Positions 1 to 13,300 of a stretch of 64,000 bases of DNA are shown one piece after another. Under the pieces are notes generated by a model. It was not told where the DNA came from. It saw only the letters and a program-made list of their open reading frames with translations, and searched no databases. The position numbers and the translations under genes were made by a program. The stretch is from Aphelocoma coerulescens (taxonomy: Eukaryota > Chordata > Aves > Passeriformes > Corvidae): assembly GCF_041296385.1 (NCBI RefSeq), contig NC_091018.1, forward strand, positions 3,107,501-3,171,500, in the 5' to 3' direction. How positions within the stretch are numbered: position 1 is the stretch's first letter; the number at the start of each line of letters is the position of its first letter.

Positions 1-1609
1 AGGAATGTTTCCTTGGAAGAAAAGCCAAAGAATGTGAAACAGAGCTTTAATTTGATTAAACTTTGTGTGTTTTGAAATACATAACATTTACCAATGTTTA
101 TCTATCCCACTTTACATTCAGAGAAGATGAAGAAGATGAGTTGCATCTGCCTCAGAGTTGTATTTGTAATTTAGTTATTGAACTTTCAGAATGGATCTCA
201 CCAATTCTTATCTGTTTATGTGGATTATATATCAGGAGGGTTATGCATCCTGCACAGCAAAGCCATGGAGAGATGGGGGGGAAAAGTAAATATCTGATTT
301 CCAGAAAACTCTAGATACTCTCTATGCTTTGTTTTGCTTTCCTCCAAAAGTTGTATTTAATTTCTTTAATCCACTAGAGGAATAACTCAGCAAAAACTTT
401 AAAAAAAGTGATTTCAAGTAAAGCTAACACTTTGATGACAGAGGGTTTACATTTTTATTGTCCCCTTGCTCTGTCCTTCACACACATGAAAACTTTGGTT
501 CATTTCGATCTGCATTTAAGAACTTCCCTCTGGAGCATAAAAGGTGCCATGTGCTGGAGCAATCCCATCTTCATTAGAGAAATGAGCTTGCAAAGGAAAT
601 ATCTGGTCTGTTCACAGTTGCAATCAACAGTTTCCAGTTGTACTTCAGAAGCAGTTTTATAACCTTTTCAATTACAAGAGACCGGCCAAGAATCCTGGAT
701 AAATTCTTTGGAAATACCTATGTGGCAGAAATAGCTTACATTAAATCATGCCATTAAAATACTTCACAAGTCTGGACATAATTATTAACAAATAACTATT
801 AAAGACTTGGGGTTTTTTGCACACTTAGAAATTCCCTTTGGAATTAAAGGTTATTCTCAGCAATGCTTTTTTTACTGTTTGTCTGATCGTGGGAATTATA
901 AAGTGTACTTTTGGGCAGAGATTTTAATAACTTTTCAAAATAATTCTAAGTGTTTCAAAGACCTGAACATAATTTACCACAAAATTTTGTATTGACCTGA
1001 CCTATTTAGATTTTGTTGGCTGCAGGGCTTGCTTCTCTTCCACATCTCTCCATCTCCATACAGTAATGTGCACCTGGAAGACATTCCAGCAAAATAAAGA
1101 AAATAAATATTTCTTGGAAATGAATAGGCACCCATTAGATCACAAACTTTGTGATTGATGTTGATTATTGGGATGACAAACTTTAATTACTTCTGTAAAG
1201 CATAATGAGCTTTACACCAAATTTACCTAATAGTTCCATTTATGACTCCCTTTTTCAGTTGTTTGTAAAGGTAGAATCACTCAAGCATGATTCATGTTGT
1301 GTAAGAGTGTTCTTATAAACACATCCCAAATATTAGATTCTCATTCACATTTCTGAATATTACTAGGAAAAAGAAACAAAAAGGATTTTTTTTTTAACAG
1401 AAGCTAGCTCACTACTGAAAAATCCAATATGCAAATGCTATTTAACTAGGGACTTCATATCAGTTCTTGCTATCTGAACTTGTAATTACAAAGGACTCTA
1501 CATGATATTCTACTTAATTTATCTATTTTGTGCATTAATTTTCTGGTTAAATCAGTCCTGTAATTCGTGGTCCATGATGCTACAGAAATATTATTCTCCT
1601 GCCTCCAGA
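1..1609. other. Unique A+T-rich non-coding stretch
   Basis: No gene, repeat family or RNA gene is recognised here. The sequence is A+T-rich with short T- and A-runs, for example a T-run near 1,386-1,395. The few open frames are under about 85 codons and resemble no protein I know. It could be intergenic or intronic. Confidence 0.6.
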
Positions 1610-2260
1610 GCATGAGCCTACAGCAGTTTGGGGCAGGGAGCTGCAGTGCACTGCCCAAATTTCTGATAACTGCTGGGAGATGTTATGGCCAATGACGTCC
1701 TTGTGCCTCTGCAGAAGGTATTGGAGCAAAAGGAATCTGTCAGCCCTGCCCAGCTGGGGGCTGAGTGCACATGGCCACGTTATTGAGGTTCATGTCTCCA
1801 CAGCTGCCCCTGCCCTTCCTCTGCTCATTCAGCTCCCTCTGCTGTGCCCTGCGAGAGGCAGTGGCAGGCGTGGTTGGAGCGTGCACTCCAAGGGCAAACA
1901 TTTTGTCATTCCTGGGATCCCACCCTGCGTGTACAGAGTTCCTGGGAGAGCTGGAGAGCCGAAGGGGTGTTTGTAATGTCATTAGTTTCTTTTCTCAGTG
2001 CAGCCACCAGAGTTGCAGGTAGATGGAGAGAAGATGAGTTGTGTTTGTGACTTTGTTCCCTTCTCCCCCCAGCCCGTGTGTGCTGTCCCTTTACACTGGA
2101 GGAACAGCAGTGTTAAAAGCAGAAAATATTTCTTCTGCTGTATCATTTCCTCCAGTGGCATCAGGTCTTTTGGAAGTGACATATTTCCACAGAAGAAATC
2201 TCCATCTCACATCCAGAGAAACTCTAGATATAAGTGTGGTTTAAGAAGGTGAGTACAGTT
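1610..2260. other. GC-richer island with an exon-like interval
   Basis: This block is visibly richer in G+C than its surroundings, and short open frames overlap on both strands, as expected when stop codons become rarer. Within it, positions 1999-2248 are bounded upstream by a pyrimidine-rich stretch ending TTTCTTTTCTCAG and downstream by AAG|GTGAGTA, a near-perfect splice-donor match. One plus-strand frame (codons in phase with 2001) is open across the whole interval. The encoded peptide, with many Cys and Ser, matches no family I recognise. It may be an exon of a long non-coding RNA, a lineage-specific coding exon, or chance. Confidence 0.25.
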
Positions 2261-5200
2261 AGTCTCACTCTCAGTGATCACCCTGGTTTGTATTTTTCAG
2301 CAATAAATAATTCTACTGGGGAAAGAAACTTATTTCATTCTGCATTTTCTATTTATTGAGGCTGAGAGGTATTTTTCAGTAATAATTTCTTGAACATTTA
2401 GTAAGAGAAAACAAATAGCTTTTCTCTCATTTTTCAAGGCTGGAGGGAAAAGAAGTTAAGCTTGAACCCAGATGACCCTTTCTGAGTTCAGTAAATACAG
2501 AACATTATTAAAATGCTCTAAATGAACATGTGCATGTGTTTGTTTACTGATTGAACTGAAGAGATAAACAGCTTTCCCTCAGAAATACACACCACATTAA
2601 ATGTGTGTACTAGGAAGAAGTGTTATCTAGAAAGTGCCATTCTCACTGTGCTAAGGAAAGGGTTTACAAGTCAGAAATTCAATTGCTCGGGGATTTTTTT
2701 TCTGTTTGTTTGTTTTAAAGAAAACCACTGGCAAATTTGCACAGGATAAACAGAAAATAAGCCAGAATTCTTCTTGCAATCATTCCATTTCCTTCCTTTT
2801 AAAGCAAAATTTTGACATGCATTTGAAAATTGTAGGTTTTACTGCAGAGACGAGGCTACACTGGGCTGGTGGTAACTAATGAGACAAACACAGGAACAGA
2901 AACTTTCAGCCTTGTTGCTTTTTCCTATGATGTGTATTACCTTATCCACCCCATGCTTGTCTATCCTGCACCTGTCTGTTCAGCAGAGCCCTGGATTTTG
3001 GAGTAGACCTGCAGAATGTGTGGGAACCTGGAGTATTAATCAAGTTTTCAGATGTTTATTGTGGGTACTAAGTGTGGCACCAGTATCAGTAAGAGAAGCA
3101 TCCTTACAGCCCTCCCCTGGGCAGGCAGAGCTCTCCCCCACTGCAGGGAGGCTCCTGGGTCTGCACAACCCCCGGGTGTTCTGCTTTAGGGGGCTCATGT
3201 GGAGAACCCCCGAAATACAACCTTAAAAACACTTTAAGCAAACACAGGGGATTATCTTTGCCAAATGTTATTTAGTACCGGAATATTATTCCTAGTGTTG
3301 ATCAGCTTTGCTGATTTATGGGTGCTGGGATCTACATCCTAAATTTCTGATTTATAGAACGTGGCTTATGGGACGAGCGACTGATTTATCTTCATGGAGC
3401 TGTGTCAGAGTTGTGATTATGAACTCCTGGTTTCAGAGATTTATAACCCACCTATAAAAATTGTTCTAATTGAAGCTGTTGTCTCTCAATTGCTTGGCTG
3501 GATTTGAAGGCCTGAGAAAGGCAGAAGAAGAGTGGCTTTAGTGTGGGTCTGATTCTGCTCATGGGATTAAGAATATTTTGAGTTTAAAATGTGGAAGATG
3601 CTTAACATGATATTGCAGAAGTTTTCCTGCCTCTGCTGTTTCTCCAGAGAGACAGTGATTAGCCTAGACCAAAGTCCAGCAAGTGATTTTTATTCATGAA
3701 TGTCTTTATGAATTGTCTACAAATGCAGCCTTAATCAATCCTGAGAAGTGCTTAATTTGCACAAAAAGCTACAGTCATTATCTTGCACTGCCAAACATTT
3801 GTTTCTGCATTAAGCTCAATTCAGCTTATTCCATGTGTGCTTCCATGTCTCTGCAGAATTCCATCTGTGCTCCAAAAGTTTCAGAGGCAGCTCTGAGGTG
3901 ATGGCATTGGGCAGGCTCTGGGGTGGGTATTCCTTCCAAGCTCTTTGCAAAAACCTAGACAGGTAGGCAGCAGAGAATGCAGCCCTGGATAAAGTTTTTA
4001 AGAGGGCATCTGGCTTTATATTTTATGTCTCTATGGTTGTAAATCTGGAAATTAATTATTATATTAGAAATATAATCCTAGATACTGGTGGGTAGAGACC
4101 AGACCGTCTGGCCAAACTGATGAAAAAAGTTTGCAGTGCTGTTTGTGGAGGGGAAAAAAAAACCAACCAAAAACTAGATGCCAGCCCTTCCTTCTGCTCC
4201 TGCTTTTTCCCAAAGAGTAATTGTGAGAAGGTGGTAAAAGTCCTGTGTAGGGCAAACATGACAATATATTAAAGTGTCTCCTAGAAAATGTGGACCTCCC
4301 TCTTTAATTTGTCTTAGTGGCTTGGCAAGGGTACAGATGGGGCTAAGTCATTTGAGGAATGGAGTTGTTTAATGACCTGCATTTAAAAGAGGTTTAATAA
4401 AGTTTGTTGCTTGCTTCTGTATCTTGCTGAAAAAGTTCACAAAGAACTGTAGGAATTGGTCTAAGTTTAATTAATTTTATTTCTTTGTGTAATATTCAGC
4501 TAGTAAGGGAGTTAAATTATTCTATTAGATTTTGAGGGGAGGAAGTTACAGAAATGGAGATCCAAACAAGAGAATACATTAAAATAATTATTACTCTTGT
4601 GGATTTGGCATGCCCACTTTCTGGAGGCAGTGAGGCCAACAGATTGCTTCAGGTAGCATTAATATACCCAACAACATATTTGTTCTTGGCAGCACAGGCA
4701 GGGAGTAAGTGCCATAGGAGGTTCAGGAGGATGACGTTTTTGTTGTTGAAATCATTAACCTGGTAAAATGAATTAATGTATTGAAACACACTGGGAGAAC
4801 ATTAGCTCAATTCTCAGAAAAAGAAAATGCCCCAAAAGAATCTTAAATATTAGGAGGGATCAGAAAAAAATTTTTTTTTTTTTTTTAAGCTCATGGTAGA
4901 CTTTTGGAATTAAAAGCTTGCTGCAGTAGCAGAGATGTTTGTTTGCTTTGTTTTTTAAATCCCAAAGTATTGTGGTTTCTTAAAATATTTTTTAGAAGCT
5001 ATTGGTTATCCTTTCAAACCCCAAAATTGAAACTGTGTCATATTGTGTGTGTGACACAGGAGATCCTCCTGAGAGTTGTTGTTGACACTTGGCTGATTTC
5101 TTGTGTTTAGGAGTGGACGTGGTTGTTTTGCATCTCAGCAGTGAAAAGCTGTGGTCATTGGTCTTGGGCAAGAGTCAGGAAAAAAGGCAAAACTTTCAAA

Positions 5201-8047
5201 TTGTTGCCACTGCAGTTCTTTCAGCTTTGGGAGTATTGAAGCTCACTATTTCGGGAAGCTGCCATCGTGTGAAAAAGTGGGCTCGAGTTTCTTTCCCTGA
5301 TTCTTCCATCTGTGGAGCACACTGGTGATAGTGAGCTAACTCACTGCTTTGGTGGTTAATTACTTGTTAAATAATGAACTGTTTGTGGACCATAAGTCTT
5401 AAATAGAAGGAAATTAATACCATTTCTTAATAAGCTTATCAGAGTTTTGCCAAGAGCGAGTAGCTGGTGCTCATCTGTCAGAGCGGCCGGTTCAGCAGTC
5501 AAGGTAATGTCAAGCCAAGGTACAATAGCACATTCTTCCTTTTATCCTTAGAAAACAATGTCATTTCCTCAGAATTCCTCTTTCTCTGTGGGAGTTGTTG
5601 CTATTTTTTATCACCCAGATAGAACCTGAATATGTCTTATGTGGTCATTTTTTATGAGGGTTTAATGTCACTTTCTGAAAGGTGCTTAATAACAAGTGCT
5701 TTGTGCCAGAGCTCGTTTGATGGTACAGATGTGTTGCTCTGAAGGATGTGTGCAGTAATTTTAAGAGTCAATCAAGGAGGCTGGAATGATTATTGCCAGA
5801 TGTAGTGAAGTTGATGCAGAGCAGCATTTTACATTTCATACTTTATTTAGATTGATCACAGTGGGCTTTGTGGAATCCTGTTCTGTGCCATAGAATTGTC
5901 TTTCACTGGAGCTTGTCAACCAGGCAGACAAATCACTTGGAAATGTGAGGGTTTGGGAATCTCTCCTCTTTTACTGATTTACACAGAAATCATTTGGGAT
6001 CGTTAGCAGGGTTTTCAGCAGTTTTTCCCAGAGTTTCCTCCTTAGCCAGAGAGAAATGTAACCATCATTTTCTAGAGGCACTCTCTGAAAGATTGATTGC
6101 TGTACTCAAAGCAATACCAGGCACGAAATGAATCCCTGGATAAAGCTCACAAATTCAGAGTTTTCTTATTCTATTTTAGTAATGAAAAATACTCTTCTTT
6201 AATGTTTATAGTGGAGGTCACAAAAATGACAGATTTAATAAAGTCTATTAATAAAGAATCAAATATGTAGCAACTCTTTGACATCTATTTTTGGTTTGAT
6301 CTCCATATTGTAATGAAGTACCTGCTTGGGTTATGTCAACCAATTAAAACTGAGGTTTTGTCCGACTTTGAACCCATTTGTCAGTGACATCAAAATTCTT
6401 TTTTTTTAATCAAAAGAAAGTCACATCTGTGGAAAGGTGAATATTCTATAACTGTATAAAAGTTAATCATTATTCTAAATCCTTGACTTTCCACTTCATT
6501 CTGTACAGGCTTTTCTGATTCCTTCTGTACCTCCCACAGTCCCTGACCATGCAGATAGCAGAGATACTGGAGAAGAGTAGTGCTGCTCTTTTAGAAGTCT
6601 GAGTTAATTGTCAAAGGTTACCTTATTTAGGCATTGTCATTAACATTTTACTCTGTGTTTTAAGAGTTGGCAACTAACAGGGACAGGGTAGGTGAAATAG
6701 CACTGGAAAGCCATTATTTTTCCACTATCCAACTGTTAATAAAAAACCTCCTTAAAGTACAGAGTAATCCATTGTAAATGGATTGTAAATTGTAATTGGT
6801 TATCTGAAAATCCACTACAAATGAAATTTAGTTGTAGGTTTATAATGCTTTGTGATGTTTATTCCACTAATCACACTGTGTCACTAATCTGAGTGATTTT
6901 AGATTTGATAATAAATTGTTAATCCCACAGCAGACTGTGTTGGATAAGACATCTCTGTCAGTATATTAAGGGGATTATTTTCCTTAAACACAAATCATTG
7001 GAATCACAAGATGAGCTATCTTTAGAAGAAGCAAGGATTTTGACTTTCTGAGCTGTTGATCATGGTTCCCAAGGGGAAAAATACGGGGAAACTACAGAAG
7101 GTTTGTTTTGGATTTTTTCTTCCATTTTAATTGTATAGCTGTCAGTTCCGGCCAAAATTGTTCCTGCTCCGTTTGGTGGAAATAATTTTTCACTTTTCAT
7201 TCTCGTGTTTGTAGTTCTTGCATCTGCTTTGTAATCAACAATTCATAGCTGAATCTACATTTTGTTAAAGCAGAGAAATTGCCCTTGCCACTTGTGAAAA
7301 GTTCCTACCAGAAACGCAAATCTGGAAAACCTAAACATCACCACTAGAGTTTTGTTGTGAACATACAAAACATTTGTAGGTTTGTAAGGTATAGTAGGTT
7401 ACACAAATCAATTTTTCTTGTAAGAACCCTTCTTTGTAAGGAAATTTGGTGCAGCTTTGTAACATTTGAGATGAGTTGTCATGGAAATGCAAAGCTCAGT
7501 GATGTTTTTCAATAGTGCTGATTGGTTCGGATAAAATATTTTGACACCATGTTATTTTCAACTTGAAAACTCGGTAAAAAAACATCTTAACATTGTTGTG
7601 TAAAGTCAAGAGCATAACACAGGAGAGGCAGTCTAACACAGCTGTCATGATAATATATTACCTTATTACATGTTTTAAAATGGATTATTGTTGCTATGGT
7701 ATCAGATAACAGGAAAAGCCACCACGACTGCTGGAGTTGTTCAGCAAAACAACAGCCCTTGCTTATTTTGATGGAAGAACTATTTTACAGATGCCCACTT
7801 TTTATATCCAGCATTTCACCTTGTGTTGGTCCTCCATGCGCCACGCTAGAATAAAGGTGATGGAAAGGGATTATTCCAGTTTAGGTTTTTTTATTCAACA
7901 ATTTCTCTTGTGATCCATCATGGAATTTTACCCCAGTTGCTTGGTAGAGAGAGAGTAAGAATGTTAAAATGACTGAACTTCACCTCTTTCCTGTCAAAAT
8001 GCAGTGAGGCCGTGTAACGTGTTTGGCTTGCTGTGTCTGCTTACTTA
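2261..8047. other. Unique A+T-rich non-coding stretch
   Basis: I see no gene or recognisable transposon. The stretch contains an A-run meeting a T-run at 4864-4886 and a perfect 7-base inverted repeat with a 5-base spacer at 6766-6784 (AATCCAT / ATGGATT), next to repeated ATTGTAA motifs. Positions 3080-3210 are locally GC-richer. Open frames are all short. Parts of 5,440-5,960 and 7,640-7,860 have the mixed, low-repeat texture of conserved non-coding DNA, but I cannot test conservation. Confidence 0.55.
4864..4886. repeat. A7-T16 homopolymer junction
   Basis: Seven A residues are followed directly by sixteen T residues. It is a simple low-complexity tract and is likely to vary in length between individuals or assemblies. 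Confidence 0.8.
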
Positions 8048-8150
8048 GAATATCCCGAGCTGCAAGGGACCCACAAGGGTCATCAAAGTCCAGCTCCTGG
8101 CCTGAAGGTCTTTACAGCTCTTCCCCAGTGTTGTCCCCCAGCATTTTACA
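8048..8150 (-). mobile_element. CR1 retrotransposon 3'-tail fragment, diverged
   Basis: Read on the plus strand it opens with GAATATCCCGAGCTGCAAGG and continues with GACCCACAAGGGTCATCAA and a CCAGCTCCTGGCC-like block. This is the reverse complement of a common avian CR1 3' untranslated region. Similarity is clear to about 8103 and fades after that, so the right edge is approximate. It is an old, heavily 5'-truncated, non-autonomous copy. The related but longer tail at 40,700 has the same orientation. Confidence 0.75.
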
Positions 8151-8286
8151 GTTGGTGTAAATGACTGGAATTCCACTGACCCAATAAAATAATTTTGAAT
8201 TAAAAAAGGTAGAAACTGTGCTGAGACTCATAGAGCTTGAAATTTTACTGTAGTTCACTGAAACCTGGAGACTTATTTCATGCTTT

Positions 8287-8312
8287 AAAAAAAAAAAAAA
8301 AAAAAAAAAAAA
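8287..8312 (+). repeat. A26 homopolymer
   Basis: This is an uninterrupted run of 26 A residues after ATGCTTT and before TTTAATG. It could be a microsatellite or the remnant of a retroposed poly(A) tail. The preceding 100 bases match nothing I recognise, so a simple homopolymer is the safer call. Confidence 0.85.
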
Positions 8313-10179
8313 TTTAATGCAGTATAAATATCTGGAAATTATTAGGAGCTAAAACTCCATGTTGTCTGTAGAGAAGGGAGATAGAACATTTCCCAGTTTG
8401 ACCCTGCAGGCTTTAATCATCAGGCTAAAAGCAGTAATACGCAAGTTAGCCATGAGAGGAGTCAGATTTGATCTTGAGCTTTTGATGTAGTAATTTGGTC
8501 ATGTGGTATTTTACATAATAAATTAGTTAGTGTTGTTCCTGTCCTCCAGGTGGGAAGGCTGCAGCACAGCCAAGGGAGAGTCAGGTGATGGTTTTTGGCA
8601 GAGCTTAGACCGGAGGTGCTGTGTGTGGTTGCCTTGCCCACAGGCTCAGAAGGACTGGCCCCTGAAGAGAGCTGGCATTCTACACAAGAATAGATAAAAT
8701 ACCTTGTATATATTCTATACAAGAATGCCAAAACTAAACCCAGTTCTCAAAGTCTTGTCCCCCTCAGTTAAAGAGAAAGGTATCACACCCCCACTTGCAG
8801 TGGAATCAGTTTCTGTGTGTGGAAGGTGTCCCTTTGTGGCCTGTTTTACAACTATGGCATTCCAAAATGCTTTCAGACCTCCTCTGGATCCCTTAAAACA
8901 TGAAGGACAGGGCAGATTGTATTTTTCCTAATAACTTGTGATACAAGGAAATATGTCTTTAAATGCAAAGGCCTTGACTCAGAAGTGCATTGGCTGTGAG
9001 AAAAGAGAAGGGGAAATATTTGAAACAGCTTGGTATTTTCACAATATCCCTATAATCCATGAGAATTCCTTCACCCTTTCAGTTGTGATTTCCCATGCAG
9101 AGGAGGAAAGAGCCGTGTTTGGGGCGTGTTTCACCATTTGTAAGAACTAAAGTACTTGACCTCTCACGGCTGCACAAGCCCAGCTGAAGCTGGCTAATCT
9201 GGTGTGGAGATGATGTTATTAACCCTCCAATGTGAATTCTTCACCTGCTCTGCACCTGTGACATATTCTTAATGTCCTGTCTTGTAATGTAAAATACTGC
9301 CAGGTTGGGAACCTGTGTTCCTTCAGATCAGCTCTTTTGAGGTTTTCTTGTGATCTTTGTGTGATTTCTGTCATGCTGCGATATAGAATTATGAGACTAA
9401 CGACTTTAAAACGAAGCTTTTGGCTTACTCTTAAATTTTTACAATGAAGAAGCAGAAGAAATGCAGAAGGTTAAATAAAAGCTTGAAGTAGATCCTACTC
9501 CAGCTTAAGAATATATTTTTTATTTTATCTTATTTTATCTATTTTATTATACAGTATTCTTATGGACTAAAGGTAAAAAAAATTAGAGTTGAGTTGGGTT
9601 AGAAATATCAGGAAATTATCTAAGAATGAATGAAAAAAATATTGGATGATTTTGCCCTGCAAACTTCAGCTGCACTTTAGCACATCTGGATTTCAATTCA
9701 TCATGAACCCTCACATGAGCAGCTGAAAAAAGATTTCATTTTAGGGTTGTGTACCAGCTCACATCAAGACTTTGTCTCGTGAGTAAACTTTAAGCATTAC
9801 AAAAGATTGTATATAATAGATTGCAGTGTCTGCAAGAGGCACAAACTTCAGCCTCAGTGACTTTTTGCCGTGAAGCAGTTGTAATGAATATATGTATAGA
9901 AAATACAGTAAGGAAGAGTAAAGTGTTCCAGATAGACAGGAGAAACTCTACCCAGCAGCAGCCCAGATACAGATTTGCAGCTCAGGCTTCACCAGCAAGT
10001 GCTGTTGTCTCGTCTCTGACCTCCCAGGTTGTCCTTTTTGTATTTGTTTTTCATGTGGAGAACATGACAGGACAAGGAAGTGGTAAATATCCCCTCTATT
10101 TACATACTGTAGGATAATTAAAAGAAATTTAATGAAAACTTCAGTGTTTTCTAATCTTTGAAAGGGACCAAACTTCAAT
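8313..10179. other. Unique non-coding stretch with a short T/A-rich repeat
   Basis: No gene is recognised. At 9515-9550 there is a (TATTTTATCT)-type short tandem repeat. Short open frames at 8704-9150 and 9821-10117 show no protein motif. The last of these runs towards the CR1 tail at 10,180 and looks incidental. Confidence 0.55.
9515..9550. repeat. T/A-rich pentamer/decamer tandem repeat
   Basis: Two tandem TATTTTATCT units lie within a wider TTTTA-type tract. It is a simple repeat with no implied function. Confidence 0.7.
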
Positions 10180-10365
10180 GGGTGGGGAGGCCCTGGCACA
10201 GGGTGCCCAGAGCAGCTGTGGCTGCCTCTGGATCCCTGGAAGTGTCCAGGGCCAGGTTGGATGGGGCTTGGAGCAGCCTGGGATAGTGGAAGGTGTCCCT
10301 GCCCATGGCAGGGGTGGGATGAGATGAATTTTAAGGTCCCTTCCAATCCATTCTATGATTCTTCT
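10180..10365 (+). mobile_element. CR1 retrotransposon 3'-terminal fragment
   Basis: The plus strand carries the usual order of an avian CR1 3' end: AGGCCCTGGCACAGGGTGCC, then GAAGTGTCCAGGGCCAGG, TTGGAGCAGCCTGGG, GGAAGGTGTCCCTGCCCATG and finally GGTCCCTTCCAATCC before ATTCTATGATTCT. The ATTCTRTG-like terminus marks the true 3' end at about 10365. Only about 185 bases remain, so it is strongly 5'-truncated and has no coding capacity. Open frames on the minus strand over this interval are shadows of the element. Confidence 0.92.
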
Positions 10366-13300
10366 AATAAAACCAACACACCTCTTTACGATCTTAATAG
10401 AGAAAAACATTTGGATGCATAAGCCTTTTTATTTTTCTTTTACAGAAACATAAAAAAAAAAAAAAATCAAAAAAAATCCAGGCATTCTGTGAAGCAATTA
10501 ACTAAAAAAATCCCTTAAGGCATTTTTGTCCTGAATATCATGGTTATAATATTAATATTTGGTTGCAATTTTTTTAGCAGTTTTATGTAGAAATGTTCCA
10601 GCTGTTAATCACACCTTACCTATAAAATGTACTAACAAAATAAAGTCTGCTACAATAGCAAGACTTTCCGTGTCTCCAAATTCAGGTCATTAAAGAAAAG
10701 AAAAAAGCCAGTGGATGCAATAAAGGTTGAATGAGTACTAAGGAAGCAGTTTACTTCTAGTGAGACTTATGAGGCTTGACAAGAGGTTTGATGAGGCAGG
10801 GAATGGTTGGAAGCTCTGAAGGTGATGTGCTGTGTGGGGAGGGGGGAAGGGAGCCTGAGGGAGTGCAGGCAGTGCCTTTTGTGTTCTGAGCTGGGAGCTC
10901 AGCTCACGGAGCAGCGCTCCTGGGAAATGGGGAAACGCTGGATTGCTCTTCTTGAAGGAGCAGAAAATGCATCTAAACAGCCCTGCATTGCCTTCAGTGC
11001 AAACATCTGGAGAACTTCTCTCTCATAGGAACTTCATTTCTGCAATGCTTGACTTTATACCTTTTTGGCTGTTTTATTGCTTCCTCCTTATCTTTACTGT
11101 GGAGTTTTCTTCGTTGGTTTTTGTTGTCGTCGGATTTTTTCCTCTTGGAGTTTGCAATCTGCTCTGAATTAAAGAATTCCTTGGAAACATGAAATTTTCA
11201 AAAGTACCAAGGAGAGTACTCCTAAAAACATCCTTGTGAGAAAACGAAATTGATAGTTTGCAGGAAATGCACTTTAAATTAGAATTTCTCTGGCATTTTT
11301 AGAAGATGTGAAAAAATGAAGTTAAGTTACTCTTGTCAGCTGTTAGGGCTTAAAAATATTGCTTAAAATTGTTCATGGTTCTAAAATTAGTTTTGGTATA
11401 GTCCAGTTATAACAAGGGTAAAGGATGAAGAGACAAGGATGAGATGATATATGCTGCATAGAAACAGTGGGTGCAGATCTACATTGCTGTAACTACAATT
11501 AAATTCAGGTTTTGGTGTTCACAGAAAGTAGTTCACTAAATTAAAAATAAAAAAAAAATATTTTTAAAAAGTGTTATCAAATGAATTAAAACTCTAGCAA
11601 ATTAAACCATTTCTTGTATAAATATGCTTTCTTTTATGAATATTAAAATATCTCATTTACTTCCCATTTTGAGTGTCAAATTTACGCCAATATTATCTAG
11701 TAAACCCATGTTTGATAGTTGGGACTAATTCTTTATGGGATTGATTCTGATTCTTCTATATTATCCATTAAATTAATGGAGTGAGAACTTTCACCATTAA
11801 AATGTTACCCTGTTGGAGGGGGGGAAGGATTATTCTTTTACAACCTTCTGCACAGACTTCAGCATTGAGAATTGAAAGCACAGAAAGTTTGTTAAGCTTA
11901 GCTCAAGTTAAATAATGTCATATTTTTCAAAGTTTCATCCTGTAGAGTCTCAACTGCCAGTCTTGACAGTCCCAGATGTCAGTATGGCAAACTTCATAGA
12001 TATAAGTAATTTTTTTTTGCTCCTCTGTATTTGACTAATTCCCTCTCTTGCTATTTTTTGTGATTAAGGCTCAGCAATTAAAATTTACAACCACGGTTTT
12101 CTGTGAGGTTTCCTCCTATTCCCATGAACTAAAAAGAAAAAAAAAAAGTCAAATTTTCATCATAAAAATGAGCAATAACAGCATAATTAGTGCTTGGTAC
12201 CATAATTGCAAGGCATATTAGAACTGCACTTGATGGCATTGTGTTATTAATTTGTACACATAAAAGCAGGAAGACCAAGCCAATAAGCTTAAATAATGGT
12301 TCTGCTGAAGCTTCTCAAGCTTCAACCTGTGCCAGGCAGGTTGCCTGGGGTATTTTTAGCATGTAATGATGATATCCCAGGGCTTGTGTAGAGAACTTGA
12401 AGGTGCAGTTCATCAGCTTGGCTATACACTCCTTTCTCTACTGCTTTTGTGACCAGAGCTAATGTGTTTTTATCCCTTGGGAATCTGCTCTCTGTGTGCT
12501 TTGTTCCAATACCTTTGAAATGAGGAATATTAGAACATTTGGAGCCTTGGAAGTCCCATCATTTACTCTGGAGACCACATCAAACGTGCAAATGGTCTCA
12601 GACTGAGCATCGAATAATACGTGGGGTGAGGTCCCCATTGCATTAGAAAACCTGATTAGCTGTTGATAATCTTGCACAGCATGAGCAGCCCAAGGTAGAG
12701 GCTTTTATTTCTCAAATTAAAATCTTATTTAGGTACAGATAAAAATGAATACTGGCCCCAGGCGTGGATGAGTTATTCGGGTGATAAAAATGGACAAATG
12801 TAATCATCAGGTGTTTTAGCAGTGCTGAGAAGTTTACAGCTGTTTTGTGTAGTTGCTGTTTCTTTTACTGAGATGCCAAGTTAGAAAAAAAAATACATAA
12901 AAGAGACACATCTCTCATAAAGCTTTTACCATTTTTATGCTATTTCCTATTGACATAAGAATGTGTTTGGTTTTTCAGAAGCGGTGACCTAAAATGAAAG
13001 GCAGAGTGCTGTGGCCTGTCACTTTGGCCTCTCACACTGACCATTCTGTCTCCAGGGCTCAGCAAAGGGAGCTGAAATTGAAATTATCTGTCCAAGGAGA
13101 AAAAAAAAAACTGATTTGGAGGCTTTAGATTTTTTTGTCGTTGACTTTCTTATATCTATATATTTTTGCCCTGGAATTATTTTAGTATTCTGCTTTCTGT
13201 AGGTTATGTTTGTTACAGAATTTTCCTTTCCTTGGAAAACACTGAAGCAAGAACAACCAACATTCCAGTGATCAGAGCACTCATTTGAGTGTCACTCATT

